From: Synechococcus sp. CS-1328 | GTDB taxonomy: Bacteria > Cyanobacteriota > Cyanobacteriia > PCC-6307 > Cyanobiaceae | DNA length: 64,000 nucleotides | Direction of reading: 5' to 3' | Assembly: GCF_025128095.1 (NCBI RefSeq) | Contig: NZ_JAHLYT010000031.1 | Location: 42,748-106,747 of the forward strand | In this document: positions 1-9,122 of the stretch, piece by piece | How positions within the stretch are numbered: position 1 is the first letter of the stretch | Layout: every line of letters starts with the position of its first letter | Notes under the pieces: generated by a model | The model's input: only the letters and a program-made list of their open reading frames with translations | Told to the model about the DNA's origin: nothing | Database searches by the model: none | Made by a program: the position numbers and the translations under genes

Positions 1-1
1 G

Positions 2-595
2 GCCCAGCGCAATGTGGTGCTGGAAGTGAGCCTCGGCCAGCGGCGCAACACCCCCGTGGCCGCCCTGCAGGAAATTCTGACGGCCCTCACCCCAGAGGAG
101 CGGGAGCTGGTCAAGCACTCCCTGTTCCTGGGTGTGGGGCGCAGCAACTTCAGCCTCAGCAGCAGCAGCGAAGACTCTGCCGCCTTCCTGGTGCGCAACC
201 TGATTGGCGTCGATCCCCGCAATGGCGCCGTGGCCGTGGCGGAGCGGATGCGGGTGGGCCAGCAGGTGCAATTCCAGCTGCGCGATGCCGCCGCCTCCAG
301 CCAGGAGCTGCGCCAGCTGCTGGCCAACCAGGCTGAACGGGAGCCGGAGCCGCTGGCGGCGCTGGTCTTTGCCTGCCTGGGCCGGGGCCAGGGCCTCTAC
401 GGCCGCCCGGACGGGGATGTGAGCCTCTGTCGCGCCGCCTTCGCGACGGTGCCGATCGCCGGGGCGTTCTGCAACGGCGAGATCGGGCCGGTGGCAGGCA
501 ACACCCACCTGCATGGCTACACCGCCAGCATCGGCTTCCTCGTGCCCCAGGAGCCCGTGGACCCACCCGCCCCAGCAGCCGAAGCCGCGGCCTGA
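2..595 (+). CDS. FIST domain protein, C-terminal part (5' truncated by window edge)
   Basis: The frame is already open at the first bases (Ala-Gln-Arg-Asn precede the first GTG at 14), so this is the C-terminal end of a longer protein. About 195 residues are visible. They contain a FIST C-domain-like ending with a conserved [11 protein letters not shown] stretch followed by an HGYTASIGF segment, which is typical of FIST proteins (small-ligand sensory proteins of bacterial signalling). The tail after that is low-complexity Pro/Ala. It is the first gene of a tightly packed + strand run that continues into trmB 23 bases later. The ligand and partner cannot be inferred from this fragment. Confidence 0.75.
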   Translation, partial: AQRNVVLEVSLGQRRNTPVAALQEILTALTPEERELVKHSLFLGVGRSNFSLSSSSEDSAAFLVRNLIGVDPRNGAVAVAERMRVGQQVQFQLRDAAASSQELRQLLANQAEREPEPLAALVFACLGRGQGLYGRPDGDVSLCRAAFATVPIAGAFCNGEIGPVAGNTHLHGYTASIGFLVPQEPVDPPAPAAEAAA

Positions 596-618
596 ACGCC
601 GGGAGCGACACTGCCGCC

Positions 619-1356
619 ATGGTGCGTCAACACGTCAATCCCCTCAGCCGCCGCCACCTGCTGCCGCGGCCCCTGCCACCGCTGAACGAGCTGTTCGCCG
701 ATCCGGCTCTCCCGCTCAGGCTCGACATCGGCTCGGCCCGCGGCCGCTTCCTGCAGGCCCTGGCGCAGGCGGATCCGGGCTGCAACCATCTCGGCATCGA
801 GATCCGCAGGCCCCTGGTGGAGGCCGCCGAAGCCGACCGCAAGGCCCTGGGCCTCAGCAACCTGCACTACCTGCTCTGTAACGCCAACGTGAGCCTGCAG
901 GACTGGCTCAGGGCCCTGCCGGAGGGGAGGCTGGAGCGGGTCACGATCCAGTTCCCCGATCCCTGGTTCAAGACGAAGCATCACAAGCGACGCGTGCTGC
1001 AGCCCGCCCTGCTGCACGCGATCGCGGCCGCCCTGGCGCCGGGCCGGGAGCTGTTCATCCAGAGCGACGTGCTGGCCGTGATCGAGCCGATGGTGGCCCT
1101 GATCGAGGCCAGTGCCTGCTTCAGCCGTCCGCCGCAGGACCGGCGCCCCTGGCGCGACCACAACCCCCTGCCGGTGCCGACCGAACGGGAGCGACTGGTG
1201 CTGGAGCAGGGGCTTCCGGTCTACCGCGTGCTCTATCAACGCGCCCTGACGCCCGCCCCCGGGTTGGAGGAGCTGGTGGCGCTGGCCGCCGATAATCCCG
1301 CCACTGAGCCGGTGAGCACCACCGACTCCTGCGCCGCGGAGCCACCAGCCCCTTGA
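619..1356 (+). CDS. trmB: tRNA (guanine-N7-)-methyltransferase TrmB
   Basis: TrmB transfers a methyl group from S-adenosylmethionine to N7 of G46 in the tRNA variable loop. The 245-residue protein has the family hallmarks: a SAM-binding segment [10 protein letters not shown] near residue 34, an acidic GIEIRRP segment, the LLCNANV strand, and the diagnostic [16 protein letters not shown] block near residue 113. The ATG start follows the upstream FIST gene closely, and the stop overlaps the start of the next gene (TTGA), suggesting co-transcription and translational coupling. The last ~35 residues are a poorly conserved Ala/Pro-rich tail. Confidence 0.93.
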   Translation: MVRQHVNPLSRRHLLPRPLPPLNELFADPALPLRLDIGSARGRFLQALAQADPGCNHLGIEIRRPLVEAAEADRKALGLSNLHYLLCNANVSLQDWLRALPEGRLERVTIQFPDPWFKTKHHKRRVLQPALLHAIAAALAPGRELFIQSDVLAVIEPMVALIEASACFSRPPQDRRPWRDHNPLPVPTERERLVLEQGLPVYRVLYQRALTPAPGLEELVALAADNPATEPVSTTDSCAAEPPAP

Positions 1357-2672
1357 CCTCCCCTGCCCCCACCCCCTGGCTGCTGCGCTGGCAGGGGGTC
1401 CTGGCCAACACCCCCGCCGGCCCCCTCAGCAGCCGGCTGCCCCTGGTGGCCGGGGTGGTGCTCTGCGCCCTGATGGCCGGCCTGCCCCTGGTGACCCGCC
1501 AAGGTCTGAGCCTGCTGATCCTGGCCAGTGGCCTGCTCTGGCTGGTGTGGGCCCTGCGCACGCCGGCGCAGGGCCTGGGCCCGATCAATGGCTGGTTGCT
1601 GGTGGTGCTGGCCCTGGCGGTGCTGGCCACGGGTTTCTCGCCAGTGCCGGCCGCCGCGGCCAAGGGGCTGCTGAAACTGCTCAGCTACATGGCCGTCTAT
1701 GCCCTGATGCGCCAGCTGCTGGCCGCCGCGCCGGTGTGGTGGGACCGGATCGTGGCAGCGCTGCTGGCCGGCGGATTGGTGACCAGCGTGATCGGCCTGC
1801 GGCAGCTCTATGCCAACACCAGCGAACTGGCCCGCTGGGCCGATCCGAACTCGGTGGCCAGCGGCACGGTGCGGATCTACAGCACCCTGGAGAACCCCAA
1901 CCTGCTGGGGGGCTACCTGCTGCCGATCCTGCCCCTGGCGATCGTGGCCCTGCTGCGCTGGCCCGGCCTGGCCCGCAAGCTCTTTGCCCTGGCCTCCCTG
2001 GTGCTGGGCGCTGCGGCCCTGGTGCTCACCTACAGCCGCGGCGCCTGGATGGGGATGGTCGTCTCCATGGCCGTGATCGGCATGCTGCTGGCGATCCGCC
2101 AGACCCAGACCTGGCCCCTGCTGTGGCGGCGCCTGTTTCCGCTGCTGCTGCTGGGCGGCGGGGCGCTGATTCTGGTGCTGCTCGTCACCCAGGTGGAGCC
2201 CCTGCGGGTGCGGGCGATGAGCCTGCTGGTGGGCCGCGAGGACAGCTCCAACAACTTCCGCATCAACGTCTGGATGGCGGCCCTGGACATGATCCGCGAC
2301 AGGCCGTGGCTGGGGATCGGGCCAGGCAACACGGCCTTCAACCTGATCTACCCGCTCTATCAGCAACCCAAGTTCAACGCCCTGAGCACCTACTCGATCC
2401 CCCTGGAGCTTGCCGTGGAGGCGGGGATTCCCGGCCTGCTGGCCGGCGTCGGCCTTGCGCTGGCGGGCATCAGGGCCGGGCTGGCCCAGTGGCGCCAGCC
2501 CGGCCTGCTGGCCCTGCCCTGCCTGGCCTCGGTGGCGGTGATCGCCGGGCTGATCGTGCAGGGCCTCACCGACACGATCTTCTTCCGGCCGGAGGTGCAG
2601 CTGATCGCCTGGTTCTGCCTCGCCACCCTCGCGGCCGCGCCGCGGCCGAGCCGGGCCACGGATCGCCCCTGA
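1353..2672 (+). CDS. ictB: IctB-family O-antigen ligase-like membrane protein
   Basis: A 439-residue polytopic membrane protein with about ten hydrophobic segments. The Wzy_C/O-antigen-ligase-like motif block, with SNNFRINVW followed by [12 protein letters not shown], lies around residues 300-330. In cyanobacteria this family is annotated as the putative bicarbonate transporter IctB; the transport role is disputed in the literature, and the domain itself resembles polysaccharide ligases. The start is a TTG overlapping the trmB stop by four bases, and the stop overlaps the next ATG (TGATG), so translation of the three genes is probably coupled. The family call is strong; the biochemical role is uncertain. 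Confidence 0.85.
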   Translation: MTSPAPTPWLLRWQGVLANTPAGPLSSRLPLVAGVVLCALMAGLPLVTRQGLSLLILASGLLWLVWALRTPAQGLGPINGWLLVVLALAVLATGFSPVPAAAAKGLLKLLSYMAVYALMRQLLAAAPVWWDRIVAALLAGGLVTSVIGLRQLYANTSELARWADPNSVASGTVRIYSTLENPNLLGGYLLPILPLAIVALLRWPGLARKLFALASLVLGAAALVLTYSRGAWMGMVVSMAVIGMLLAIRQTQTWPLLWRRLFPLLLLGGGALILVLLVTQVEPLRVRAMSLLVGREDSSNNFRINVWMAALDMIRDRPWLGIGPGNTAFNLIYPLYQQPKFNALSTYSIPLELAVEAGIPGLLAGVGLALAGIRAGLAQWRQPGLLALPCLASVAVIAGLIVQGLTDTIFFRPEVQLIAWFCLATLAAAPRPSRATDRP

Positions 2673-3688
2673 TGACCGGCTCGCCAGCAGCGGCGGCGCC
2701 GCAGCCTCAGGGCCTGATCGCCGGCTTCGACGCGGGCCAGAGCCACACCCGCTGCCGCCTTGCCCTGCCCCATCCGGCAGCGGGTGTGGTCCTAGCGGAA
2801 GGCGAGGGGCCGGGCGTCTGCCACCTGGCGGCACCGGATGGTCCGGAGCGCTTCCGGGCGGCCCTGCAGCTCAGCCTTCAGAGCGCTCTGGAACGGCTGC
2901 CGGCAGAGGCGCAGGCCCAGGCAGGTCCGGAGCCCCTCCTTGCAGCGGCGATCGGCGCCAGCGGGATCGAGCAGGGCACCGCCGTGCAGGAGGAGGGGCG
3001 ACGCCTCGCCGCCAGGGCCCTGCAACTGCCCCTGGAACGGCTGGAGGTGACCGGCGATGAGCGCACCGCCCTGCACGGCGCCTTCGCGGGTGGGGCCGGC
3101 ATCCTGGTGATCAGCGGCACCGGCACGATCGCCGTGGGCCAGGACGGCCAGGGCCGCAGCCACCGCTGCGGCGGCTGGGGCTGGCTGCTCGATGGGGCCG
3201 GCTCGGCGATGGACATCGGCCGGGACGGCCTGGCCCTGAGTCTGCGCATGGCCGATGGCCGCAGCCCGGACTCCGATCTGCGCCGGGCCCTGTGGCAGGC
3301 CCTGGATCTGGGCGTGGACGACCCCCAGGCACCGCAGCGGATCAAGACCCTGGTGGTGCAGCCGCAGTTCGGCGCCGCTGGCTTCGCCGCCCTGGCGCCG
3401 GTGGTGAACGACCTGGCCAGGCGCGGCGATGCCGAGGCGGCGGCGATCCTGGAGGCCAACGCCGCCGCCCTGGCGGCGATGGTCGTGGCGGTGGCCGCGG
3501 CCCTGGAGCTGCAGAACCCGGCCGTGGTGACCAGCGGCGGGGCCCTGCGCCACCTGGAGGGCCTGCACCAGCGTTTCGCCCAGCGGCTGCAGGAGGGGCT
3601 GGGCGGCGCCCATCTGGTGGACCCGCAGGGCGATGCCTGCGCCGGTGCCCTCCAGCTCGCCCAGCAGCTGGCGGATCAGGCGGCCTGA
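2672..3688 (+). CDS. BadF/BadG/BcrA/BcrD-type ATPase, N-acetylglucosamine kinase-like
   Basis: A 338-residue member of the ASKHA (actin-like) kinase fold. Visible signatures are the N-terminal phosphate-1 loop GFDAGQSHTR near residue 15, the second phosphate loop ISGTGTIAVG near residue 147, the GGWGWLLDGAGSA segment after it, and a C-terminal adenosine-site TSGGAL near residue 288. This family includes eukaryotic-type GlcNAc kinases and activators of anaerobic dehydratases; with no partner subunit nearby, a sugar or amino-sugar kinase is more likely. Its ATG overlaps the ictB stop. It converges with glmM (amino-sugar metabolism) with a four-base gap, which fits but does not prove a GlcNAc-related substrate. 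Confidence 0.8.
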   Translation: MTGSPAAAAPQPQGLIAGFDAGQSHTRCRLALPHPAAGVVLAEGEGPGVCHLAAPDGPERFRAALQLSLQSALERLPAEAQAQAGPEPLLAAAIGASGIEQGTAVQEEGRRLAARALQLPLERLEVTGDERTALHGAFAGGAGILVISGTGTIAVGQDGQGRSHRCGGWGWLLDGAGSAMDIGRDGLALSLRMADGRSPDSDLRRALWQALDLGVDDPQAPQRIKTLVVQPQFGAAGFAALAPVVNDLARRGDAEAAAILEANAAALAAMVVAVAAALELQNPAVVTSGGALRHLEGLHQRFAQRLQEGLGGAHLVDPQGDACAGALQLAQQLADQAA

Positions 3689-3692
3689 GCCC

Positions 3693-5159
3693 TCAGACAG
3701 CGCAGAGGTGCGCTTCGGCCTGGGCCGCCAGGTGGTGGGTCCAGTGATCCACCTGCCCCTGTTCGGCCGCCTCCACCATCACCCGCAGCAGGGGCTCGGT
3801 GCCGCTGGCCCGCACCAGCACCCGTCCCTGACCCTCCATCGCCTGCTCGGCCGCCTCCACCGCACGACGCAGCGGCTCACACTGCTGCCACTGCTGCCGC
3901 CGCTGCCTATCGGGCACGGTCACGTTGACGAGCCGCTGGGGGTAGGGCCGGAAGCTGCTCTCGAGCCAATCGGCCAGGCTCAGGCCGGCCTGGTGCAGGC
4001 GGGTGGCCACCTGCAGGGCGGTGAGCAGGCCATCGCCGCTCATGCCATGGCGGGCCGAGAGGATGTGACCCGACTGCTCACCACCGAGCCCCGCCCCCAG
4101 CGCCTCCATCGCCTGGTGGACGTACTGATCCCCCACGGCGGTGCGCTCCAGCACCCCGCCGCGGGCCTGCCAGGCACGCTCGAAGCCCAGGTTGGACATC
4201 ACCGTGGCCACGATGCGGTTCTGGGGCAGCTGATCGGCCTCCTGCAGGGCCGTGCCCCAGAGGTAGAGGATCTGATCGCCGTCCACCACCCGGCCCTGGC
4301 CATCGACAGCGAGCATGCGGTCGGCATCGCCATCGAAAGCGAATCCCATGGCGGCACCGCTGGCGAGCACGGCCTGTCTCAGCGGCTCGAGATGGGTACT
4401 GCCACAGCCCATGTTGATGCGGTGGCCATCCGGCTCGCCGTGCAGCACCGTCACTGCGGCGCCGAGGTCACGGAAGACCGCCTCCCCACAGGCGGCGGCT
4501 GATCCCCAGCAGAGGTCAAGCACCACCGGGCACCCATCCAGTCGTCGCCCGTCCACGCTGGCCAGCAGACCCTGCCGATAGACCTCCAGCAGGTCGCCCC
4601 GCTCGTAGGCAGCGCCGAACGTCTGGAAGTCGCCGGCGCTGCTGCCGCTTGCACGGGAGGCACTCGCAGCGGCGCCGCTGCCGCTGCTGCCGCCGATCGG
4701 AGTTCCGGCCTCAGGCTCGGGCGTGCCCCGCAGACCGCGCTCGATCGCCTCCTGCTGGTCGCGGCTGAGCTTGGCGCCGGAGGCCCCGAACACCTTGATG
4801 CCGTTGTCGTGGGGTGGGTTATGGCTGGCCGAGACCATCAGCCCACCGGCCAGGCCGAGGCGGCGGATCGTGCCGGGCACCGCCGGCGTGGGGCAGAGAC
4901 CCACGTTCCAGACCTCCCGACCCGCGGCGGTCAGACCGGCGGTGAGGGCCGCCACCAGCATCGGCCCACTGGTGCGCGAATCACTGCCGATCACCACCGG
5001 GCCGGCGGTGCGCAGCACCCGCCCGCACCAGTAGCCCACCTGCAGCGCCAGGGCCGGGGTCACGCAGGTGCCGACGCGACCGCGGATGCCGTCCGTGCCG
5101 AATCCGGTGACGGCGTCACCAAGGGGCGCACCGATCGGAGGGGGCAGCGGCCCGGGCAT
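3693..5159 (-). CDS. glmM: Phosphoglucosamine mutase GlmM
   Basis: GlmM interconverts glucosamine-6-phosphate and glucosamine-1-phosphate on the route to UDP-GlcNAc for peptidoglycan and lipopolysaccharide. The 488-residue protein shows, in order, GTDGIRG (residues 21-27), the catalytic phosphoserine loop ASHNPPHDNG (Ser111), the metal-binding FDGDADR loop, GEQSGH, and the phosphate-binding RASGTEPLLR near the C terminus. I chose the ATG at 5159, just before the conserved N terminus. An unusual Gly/Ser/Ala-rich insertion (roughly residues 147-177) follows the active-site domain and makes the protein longer than the usual ~445-460 residues. Confidence 0.95.
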   Translation of the reverse strand: MPGPLPPPIGAPLGDAVTGFGTDGIRGRVGTCVTPALALQVGYWCGRVLRTAGPVVIGSDSRTSGPMLVAALTAGLTAAGREVWNVGLCPTPAVPGTIRRLGLAGGLMVSASHNPPHDNGIKVFGASGAKLSRDQQEAIERGLRGTPEPEAGTPIGGSSGSGAAASASRASGSSAGDFQTFGAAYERGDLLEVYRQGLLASVDGRRLDGCPVVLDLCWGSAAACGEAVFRDLGAAVTVLHGEPDGHRINMGCGSTHLEPLRQAVLASGAAMGFAFDGDADRMLAVDGQGRVVDGDQILYLWGTALQEADQLPQNRIVATVMSNLGFERAWQARGGVLERTAVGDQYVHQAMEALGAGLGGEQSGHILSARHGMSGDGLLTALQVATRLHQAGLSLADWLESSFRPYPQRLVNVTVPDRQRRQQWQQCEPLRRAVEAAEQAMEGQGRVLVRASGTEPLLRVMVEAAEQGQVDHWTHHLAAQAEAHLCAV

Positions 5160-5199
5160 GGCAACGCAATCGATGGCGGGCAGCAGGTTAAGCGCCGTG

Positions 5200-5427
5200 T
5201 CAGCGCCAGCGCCGCGGCCAGCAGGCCCAGCGCAGCAGCTCCACCACCGCCCAGAGCAGCAGCAGGCCCACGCTCCAGCCCGGCAACCAGCGGAAGGGGG
5301 GATAGGGGCGCAGCAGCAGGACGACCCCTGCCGCCGCCCAGATCTGCAGAGTGCGGCGGCGCTGGGCCGCTCCCGGCAGGGTGGTGAGCAACGGCGGCAA
5401 GGGCGGCAGGGACGGCAACCGCGGCAT
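5200..5427 (-). CDS. Small membrane protein, function unknown
   Basis: A 75-residue protein if the internal ATG at 5427 is the start; a longer reading of 108 residues would overlap the divergent transglycosylase gene and add only Gly/Pro-rich sequence. It has a proline-rich N terminus and two hydrophobic segments (about residues 29-39 and 51-66) separated by a short aromatic loop, and ends Trp/Arg-rich. It lies just upstream of glmM on the same strand, 40 bases away, so the two are probably co-transcribed. I do not recognise the family. Confidence 0.55.
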   Translation of the reverse strand: MPRLPSLPPLPPLLTTLPGAAQRRRTLQIWAAAGVVLLLRPYPPFRWLPGWSVGLLLLWAVVELLRWACWPRRWR

Positions 5428-5467
5428 CGACCGAGCCGGCGGCACCGGCGGCGGAGGGCTCCCCAGA

Positions 5468-7567
5468 ATGCCGGCACCTGGCCCGCACGCCGTGCCCCGT
5501 TTCCCCCTGCTGATCGCCGCGACCACCCTGGGGACCGGTGCGGCGCTCCTCGGTGGCGGCGCCCTGCTGCAGTGGCTGCGCCCCCCCCTGACTCCCGCCG
5601 TCTCCAGTGCTGCACTGACCAGGGCGGCACGCTGGGACCCGGATCCCTGGCGACGGCGGGACGCGGCGCTGCTGCTGCACGCCCGCCTCGGCGAGGAGCC
5701 ACGCCAACGGCGGCAGCTCCTGCGTCACCAGGGCTGGGGAGCCGATCCCCTCGCCGCCGTGGTGCTCAAGCAGGACGCCCTGGCCGCCGAAGCCCTGGGC
5801 GACAGCACCGCCGCCACCCAGCTATGGCAGCAACAACTGCGCCGCTTCCCCGACGCGCCGAGCAGCGCCGATGCCCTCTACGCCCTCGGAAGGGAGCAAC
5901 CGATCCAGCGGCAACGGCTGCGGCAGCGCTTCCCCGCCCATCCAGCCGCCCTGGCCGCCGCCCTCGAGGCCGGCGATCAGGGCCAGGCCCTGCTGGATGG
6001 CGCCAGCCATCTGGCCCGCTGGGGAGCCCGCTGGCCCGGCGCGATGCAGCCGATCCGCGCGGCCTGTGCCCTCAAGGATCCAGCGCCGAACGCGGGCCAG
6101 CGGGATCAGCTTGCCGCCGGCCTCGCCCAGCTGGGCGACGGCCAGGCCGCCCTGGCCTGCCTGAGGGGTGGCCGCGGTTCGAACGCCACCGAGCTGAGCC
6201 TGGCCCAGGCCCTTCTGAAGGGCACTGCCGCCGACAACGCCCTGGGCCAGGGGCGCCTGCTGGAACTGGTCCGCCGCGCCCCGGAGGTCCCCGAGGCCGA
6301 TGAAGCCGTGCGGCTGTTGGTCCTGCAGCCGCAGGCCGACGCGTTGCTGGCGCAGCTGCCACCCCGCTGGCGCTCCAGTGCGCCGGTGCAGGCCCACGCG
6401 GCCCTGGCAGGGGGAGGCCGTGGCGCCCTGGCGGTGCTGCAGCGCTGGCCCACGGATCGGGCCAGCTGGGATCTGCAGTGGGAGCTGGCCCGCTCCGCCC
6501 TGCTGGCGGGGCGATGGGCCGACGCCAGCCAGCTGCTGAGCACAATCACCCCGGAAACCCTGCCGGCACCGCTGGCGGCCCGGGCCAGCTTCTGGCTGGC
6601 CTATGCCCAGGTCCGCCAGGGGAACCGCCAGGCGGGGCTCAGCCGCTGGCAGGAGCTGCGTCGGCAGTGGCCCGGGGGCTACTACGCCTGGCGGGCCGCC
6701 GTGCAGCTGGGAGATCCCGCCGCCGACACCCTGCTGGAAGAACAGGCCATCGCCCCTGCCAACCCCGACGAACCTGCCGCCAGCGGCGAGCCCTGGTGGC
6801 CGCTGCAGAGCGGCGATCCCGGGCTCGATACCCTCTGGCGCCTCGATCAACGGCTCGAGGCCTGGGAGCAGTGGCGCCAGCGGCGTGGCAACGTGCCGCC
6901 CGGCGACAGCGCCACCCTGCTGGTGGAGGGGCGACTCCGGCAGGGAGTCGGCGATGACTGGACCGGCCTGGGGCAGCTGGAGCTGGCTTCGCTGCGGCTT
7001 GCCCCGGATCCCTGCGGGCTGCAGCCCCTGCTGGAGCGCAGCCTCCACCCCCAGCGCTTCCTGCCGGAGTTCCAGAAGGCGGCAGCGCCCGTGGGGCTGC
7101 CGGTGAGCCTGCTGCTGGCGGTGGCCAAGCAGGAATCACGCTTCACGCCGACGGTGCACTCTCCCGCCGACGCCGTGGGACTGCTGCAGCTGCTTCCCAG
7201 TACCGCTTCTGAGCTGGCTGGCCGACCCACAAGCAGCCGGGAGCTGGAGGATCCCGGCCTCAATGCCCGTCTCGGCGCCCTCTATCTGCACCAACTGGCT
7301 CGCCAGTGGGATCAGCAGCTCCTGCCGATCGTGGCCAGCTACAACGCCGGCCCGGGGGCCGTGACCGGCTGGCTGGCCGAGCCTGCCGCACGCCGTCGCC
7401 TGCGCGACGAGCCGGAACTCTGGGTGGAGGCGATCCCCTATCCGGAAACGCGGCTTTACGTGAAGAAGGTGCTGGGCAACCTCTGGAGCTACAGCCAGGC
7501 ACCCGTTCCGATCACGCCTGCGCCCACATCGCCTAACCGTGGCTGCCCAGCCAGCGTCCTGCCATGA
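5468..7567 (+). CDS. Soluble lytic murein transglycosylase (Slt family)
   Basis: A 699-residue periplasmic enzyme predicted to cleave peptidoglycan glycan strands with formation of 1,6-anhydro-MurNAc. There is a hydrophobic N-terminal segment (residues ~12-33) that could be a signal anchor, then a long alpha-helical, TPR-like superhelical region with many Leu/Ala/Trp repeats. The C-terminal SLT catalytic domain begins near residue 540, with catalytic Glu in the AVAKQES motif, then ADAVGLLQLLPSTA and a downstream SYNAGPGAV. The ATG at 5468 was chosen because the alternative at 5351 adds only Gly-rich sequence. The 3' end overlaps the convergent gene by 35 bases. Confidence 0.9.
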   Translation: MPAPGPHAVPRFPLLIAATTLGTGAALLGGGALLQWLRPPLTPAVSSAALTRAARWDPDPWRRRDAALLLHARLGEEPRQRRQLLRHQGWGADPLAAVVLKQDALAAEALGDSTAATQLWQQQLRRFPDAPSSADALYALGREQPIQRQRLRQRFPAHPAALAAALEAGDQGQALLDGASHLARWGARWPGAMQPIRAACALKDPAPNAGQRDQLAAGLAQLGDGQAALACLRGGRGSNATELSLAQALLKGTAADNALGQGRLLELVRRAPEVPEADEAVRLLVLQPQADALLAQLPPRWRSSAPVQAHAALAGGGRGALAVLQRWPTDRASWDLQWELARSALLAGRWADASQLLSTITPETLPAPLAARASFWLAYAQVRQGNRQAGLSRWQELRRQWPGGYYAWRAAVQLGDPAADTLLEEQAIAPANPDEPAASGEPWWPLQSGDPGLDTLWRLDQRLEAWEQWRQRRGNVPPGDSATLLVEGRLRQGVGDDWTGLGQLELASLRLAPDPCGLQPLLERSLHPQRFLPEFQKAAAPVGLPVSLLLAVAKQESRFTPTVHSPADAVGLLQLLPSTASELAGRPTSSRELEDPGLNARLGALYLHQLARQWDQQLLPIVASYNAGPGAVTGWLAEPAARRRLRDEPELWVEAIPYPETRLYVKKVLGNLWSYSQAPVPITPAPTSPNRGCPASVLP

Positions 7568-8006
7568 GCCCGCCCAACACCAGGATGTTCAACACCAGGA
7601 CCATGGTCAACGAGGAGGGCACCACCCGGATCCGCACCAGATCCAGACGGGCCAGCAGCACGGCCGGCGCCAGGATCAGCACGTTGGCCAGGATGTTGAG
7701 GTGCAGCAGGTACAGGCCGGCCAGGGTGACCAGCAGCAGGCTCACCACCAGGCTCACCACCCGACTGGCGGCCATGAGCTGTGAAAGACGGAACAGGAGC
7801 AGATCCGGCATCGTGCAGATCACCACCACCACCACGGCGTGCAGGTACTCCACCAGCAGGATGAAATGGCCGGGGCTTGAATAGCGCTCGCTCAGCTGCG
7901 GCAGGGTGAGGGTCCAGTGCATCCCCAGATAGACGCTCACCCCGATCAGCAGGAGCACAAGGGGCGCCCGGAACGGCATCGAGATCAGGCGCAGCACATC
8001 GTTCAT
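7533..8006 (-). CDS. Four-helix membrane protein, function unknown
   Basis: A 157-residue, very hydrophobic protein with about four predicted transmembrane segments (around residues 14-30, 45-65, 80-108 and 133-150). I do not recognise a named family. It lies directly downstream of the NIL-domain ferredoxin on the same strand, 13 bases after its stop, and is probably co-transcribed with it. A perfect 17-base tandem duplication covers the ferredoxin stop and this start, so an ancestral ATGA overlap seems to have been pulled apart. Its 3' end overlaps the convergent transglycosylase gene by 35 bases. Confidence 0.6.
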   Translation of the reverse strand: MNDVLRLISMPFRAPLVLLLIGVSVYLGMHWTLTLPQLSERYSSPGHFILLVEYLHAVVVVVICTMPDLLLFRLSQLMAASRVVSLVVSLLLVTLAGLYLLHLNILANVLILAPAVLLARLDLVRIRVVPSSLTMVLVLNILVLGGLMAGRWLGSHG

Positions 8007-8034
8007 GGCTGATCCAGGTTCATGGCTGATCCAG
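8001..8034. repeat. Perfect 17-base tandem duplication at a gene junction
   Basis: The 17-mer GTTCATGGCTGATCCAG occurs twice back to back (8001-8017 and 8018-8034). On the - strand each copy contains CCATGA. The upstream copy supplies the TGA stop of the ferredoxin gene; the downstream copy supplies the ATG of the membrane protein. Confidence 0.9.
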
Positions 8035-8433
8035 CACCAGGGCGATGGCATCGAGCGGGCAGCTGGGGATGCACTGCTCACAGACGAGGCAGCGATCCGC
8101 CTCGAACTGCAGCCTCCAGGCCGGCGCTTCGCAGCGCAGGGCTCCACTGGGGCAGATGGCGGTACAGATGCCGCAATCGACGCAGCGTTCCGCATCGATC
8201 CGGATCTCTCCGGGGGCTCGGTTGAGCGCCAGTCCCTGGCTCTCCAGCCAGACCTCAGCGGCCTCGAGTTCGTCGATGTCACCGGACAGCTCCACCACCA
8301 TGGTGCCGCTCTGGTTGGGCGCGATCTGGGCCCGCAGAATCTTGGCGGCGATGTCGAAGTCGACAGCGAGCCGGTAGGTGATCGGCTGGTGCACCGCTTC
8401 CCGGGGGAAATGCAGCGTGAGACGTCGTTTCAC
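8020..8433 (-). CDS. NIL domain and 2x[4Fe-4S] ferredoxin-type protein
   Basis: A 137-residue protein in two parts. Residues 1-75 match a NIL domain (a ligand-binding domain also found at the C terminus of methionine ABC transporter ATPases). Residues 80-137 form a bacterial-type ferredoxin with two cysteine clusters, CVDCGICTAICP and CLVCEQCIPSCP, each able to bind a [4Fe-4S] cluster. NIL-ferredoxins are widespread in cyanobacteria and have been linked to sulfur and homocysteine metabolism, but the direct partner here is unknown. It is followed on the same strand by a small membrane protein that could anchor it or work with it. Confidence 0.88.
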   Translation of the reverse strand: MKRRLTLHFPREAVHQPITYRLAVDFDIAAKILRAQIAPNQSGTMVVELSGDIDELEAAEVWLESQGLALNRAPGEIRIDAERCVDCGICTAICPSGALRCEAPAWRLQFEADRCLVCEQCIPSCPLDAIALVLDQP

Positions 8434-8524
8434 GGTGCCGCATCCTCCGAGTCGGACGCTAGCAAGCTCTACAGGTCAGGGCTGACGCGGAACTGCCAGA
8501 GTGCCGGTCGGCTCCCTGCGGCAG

Positions 8525-9088
8525 ATGGCGAACCCAAGCGATCCTTCCCCGCCCTCGAGCCCCCTGGGCCGCCGCGAGCGAGTGCTGCTGGCGATGATCG
8601 CCGCGGCGCTGGCGGTGGCGTTGGTGTGGTTGCGAGGAGGGCTCCATCCAGAGGCACCGCTGGAGCAGCTGGCCCGCCGGTCGCTGGATCTGCCGGTGGC
8701 CCTGAGCAACGGCCGCCCCAGCCTGGTGGAGTTCTACGCCGACTGGTGCGAGGCCTGCCGATCGATGGCGCCGGCCATGGAGGCGGTGGAGCGGCAGCAT
8801 CGTGATCGCCTCAACGTGGTGCTGCTCAATGTCGACAATCCGCGCTGGCTGCCGGAGATCGAGCGCTACGAGGTGAACGGCATTCCCCAGCTGGAACTGT
8901 TCGACAAAACCGGCCAATCCGTGGGCCGCTCCCTCGGAGCCCGCAGCGCCCCTGAGCTCAACGCCCTGGTCGAGGCGCTGATCGATGGCACGCCGCTGCC
9001 GCGCCTGGCCGGTGTCGGCGCCGTGAGCAGCCTGGCCGACACGGCCCAGGCGCCGGCCGTGATGGCCGATCCCCGCAGCCACGGCTGA
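8525..9088 (+). CDS. Membrane-anchored thioredoxin-like protein (TxlA/HCF164 type)
   Basis: A 187-residue protein with a short polar N terminus, one transmembrane anchor (about residues 21-37) and a thioredoxin fold with the redox-active WCEAC motif near residue 77. The cis-proline region GIPQLELF follows near residue 121. Thylakoid-membrane thioredoxins of this type (TxlA in cyanobacteria, HCF164 in chloroplasts) deliver reducing equivalents to lumenal proteins, including cytochrome maturation targets. The ATG at 8525 is preferred over an in-frame GTG at 8501, which adds eight residues. It is followed 34 bases later by thyX. Confidence 0.85.
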   Translation: MANPSDPSPPSSPLGRRERVLLAMIAAALAVALVWLRGGLHPEAPLEQLARRSLDLPVALSNGRPSLVEFYADWCEACRSMAPAMEAVERQHRDRLNVVLLNVDNPRWLPEIERYEVNGIPQLELFDKTGQSVGRSLGARSAPELNALVEALIDGTPLPRLAGVGAVSSLADTAQAPAVMADPRSHG

Positions 9089-9122
9089 CGCCCTTCCCAC
9101 CCACGCATCCACTCCCCTGCCC

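Noticed and set aside
1236..2834. 532-codon antisense ORF opposite ictB
   Set aside because: Gln/Gly/Arg-rich composition with no recognisable motif; it mirrors codon-position bias in a very GC-rich gene. Many similar long antisense ORFs were dropped for the same reason.
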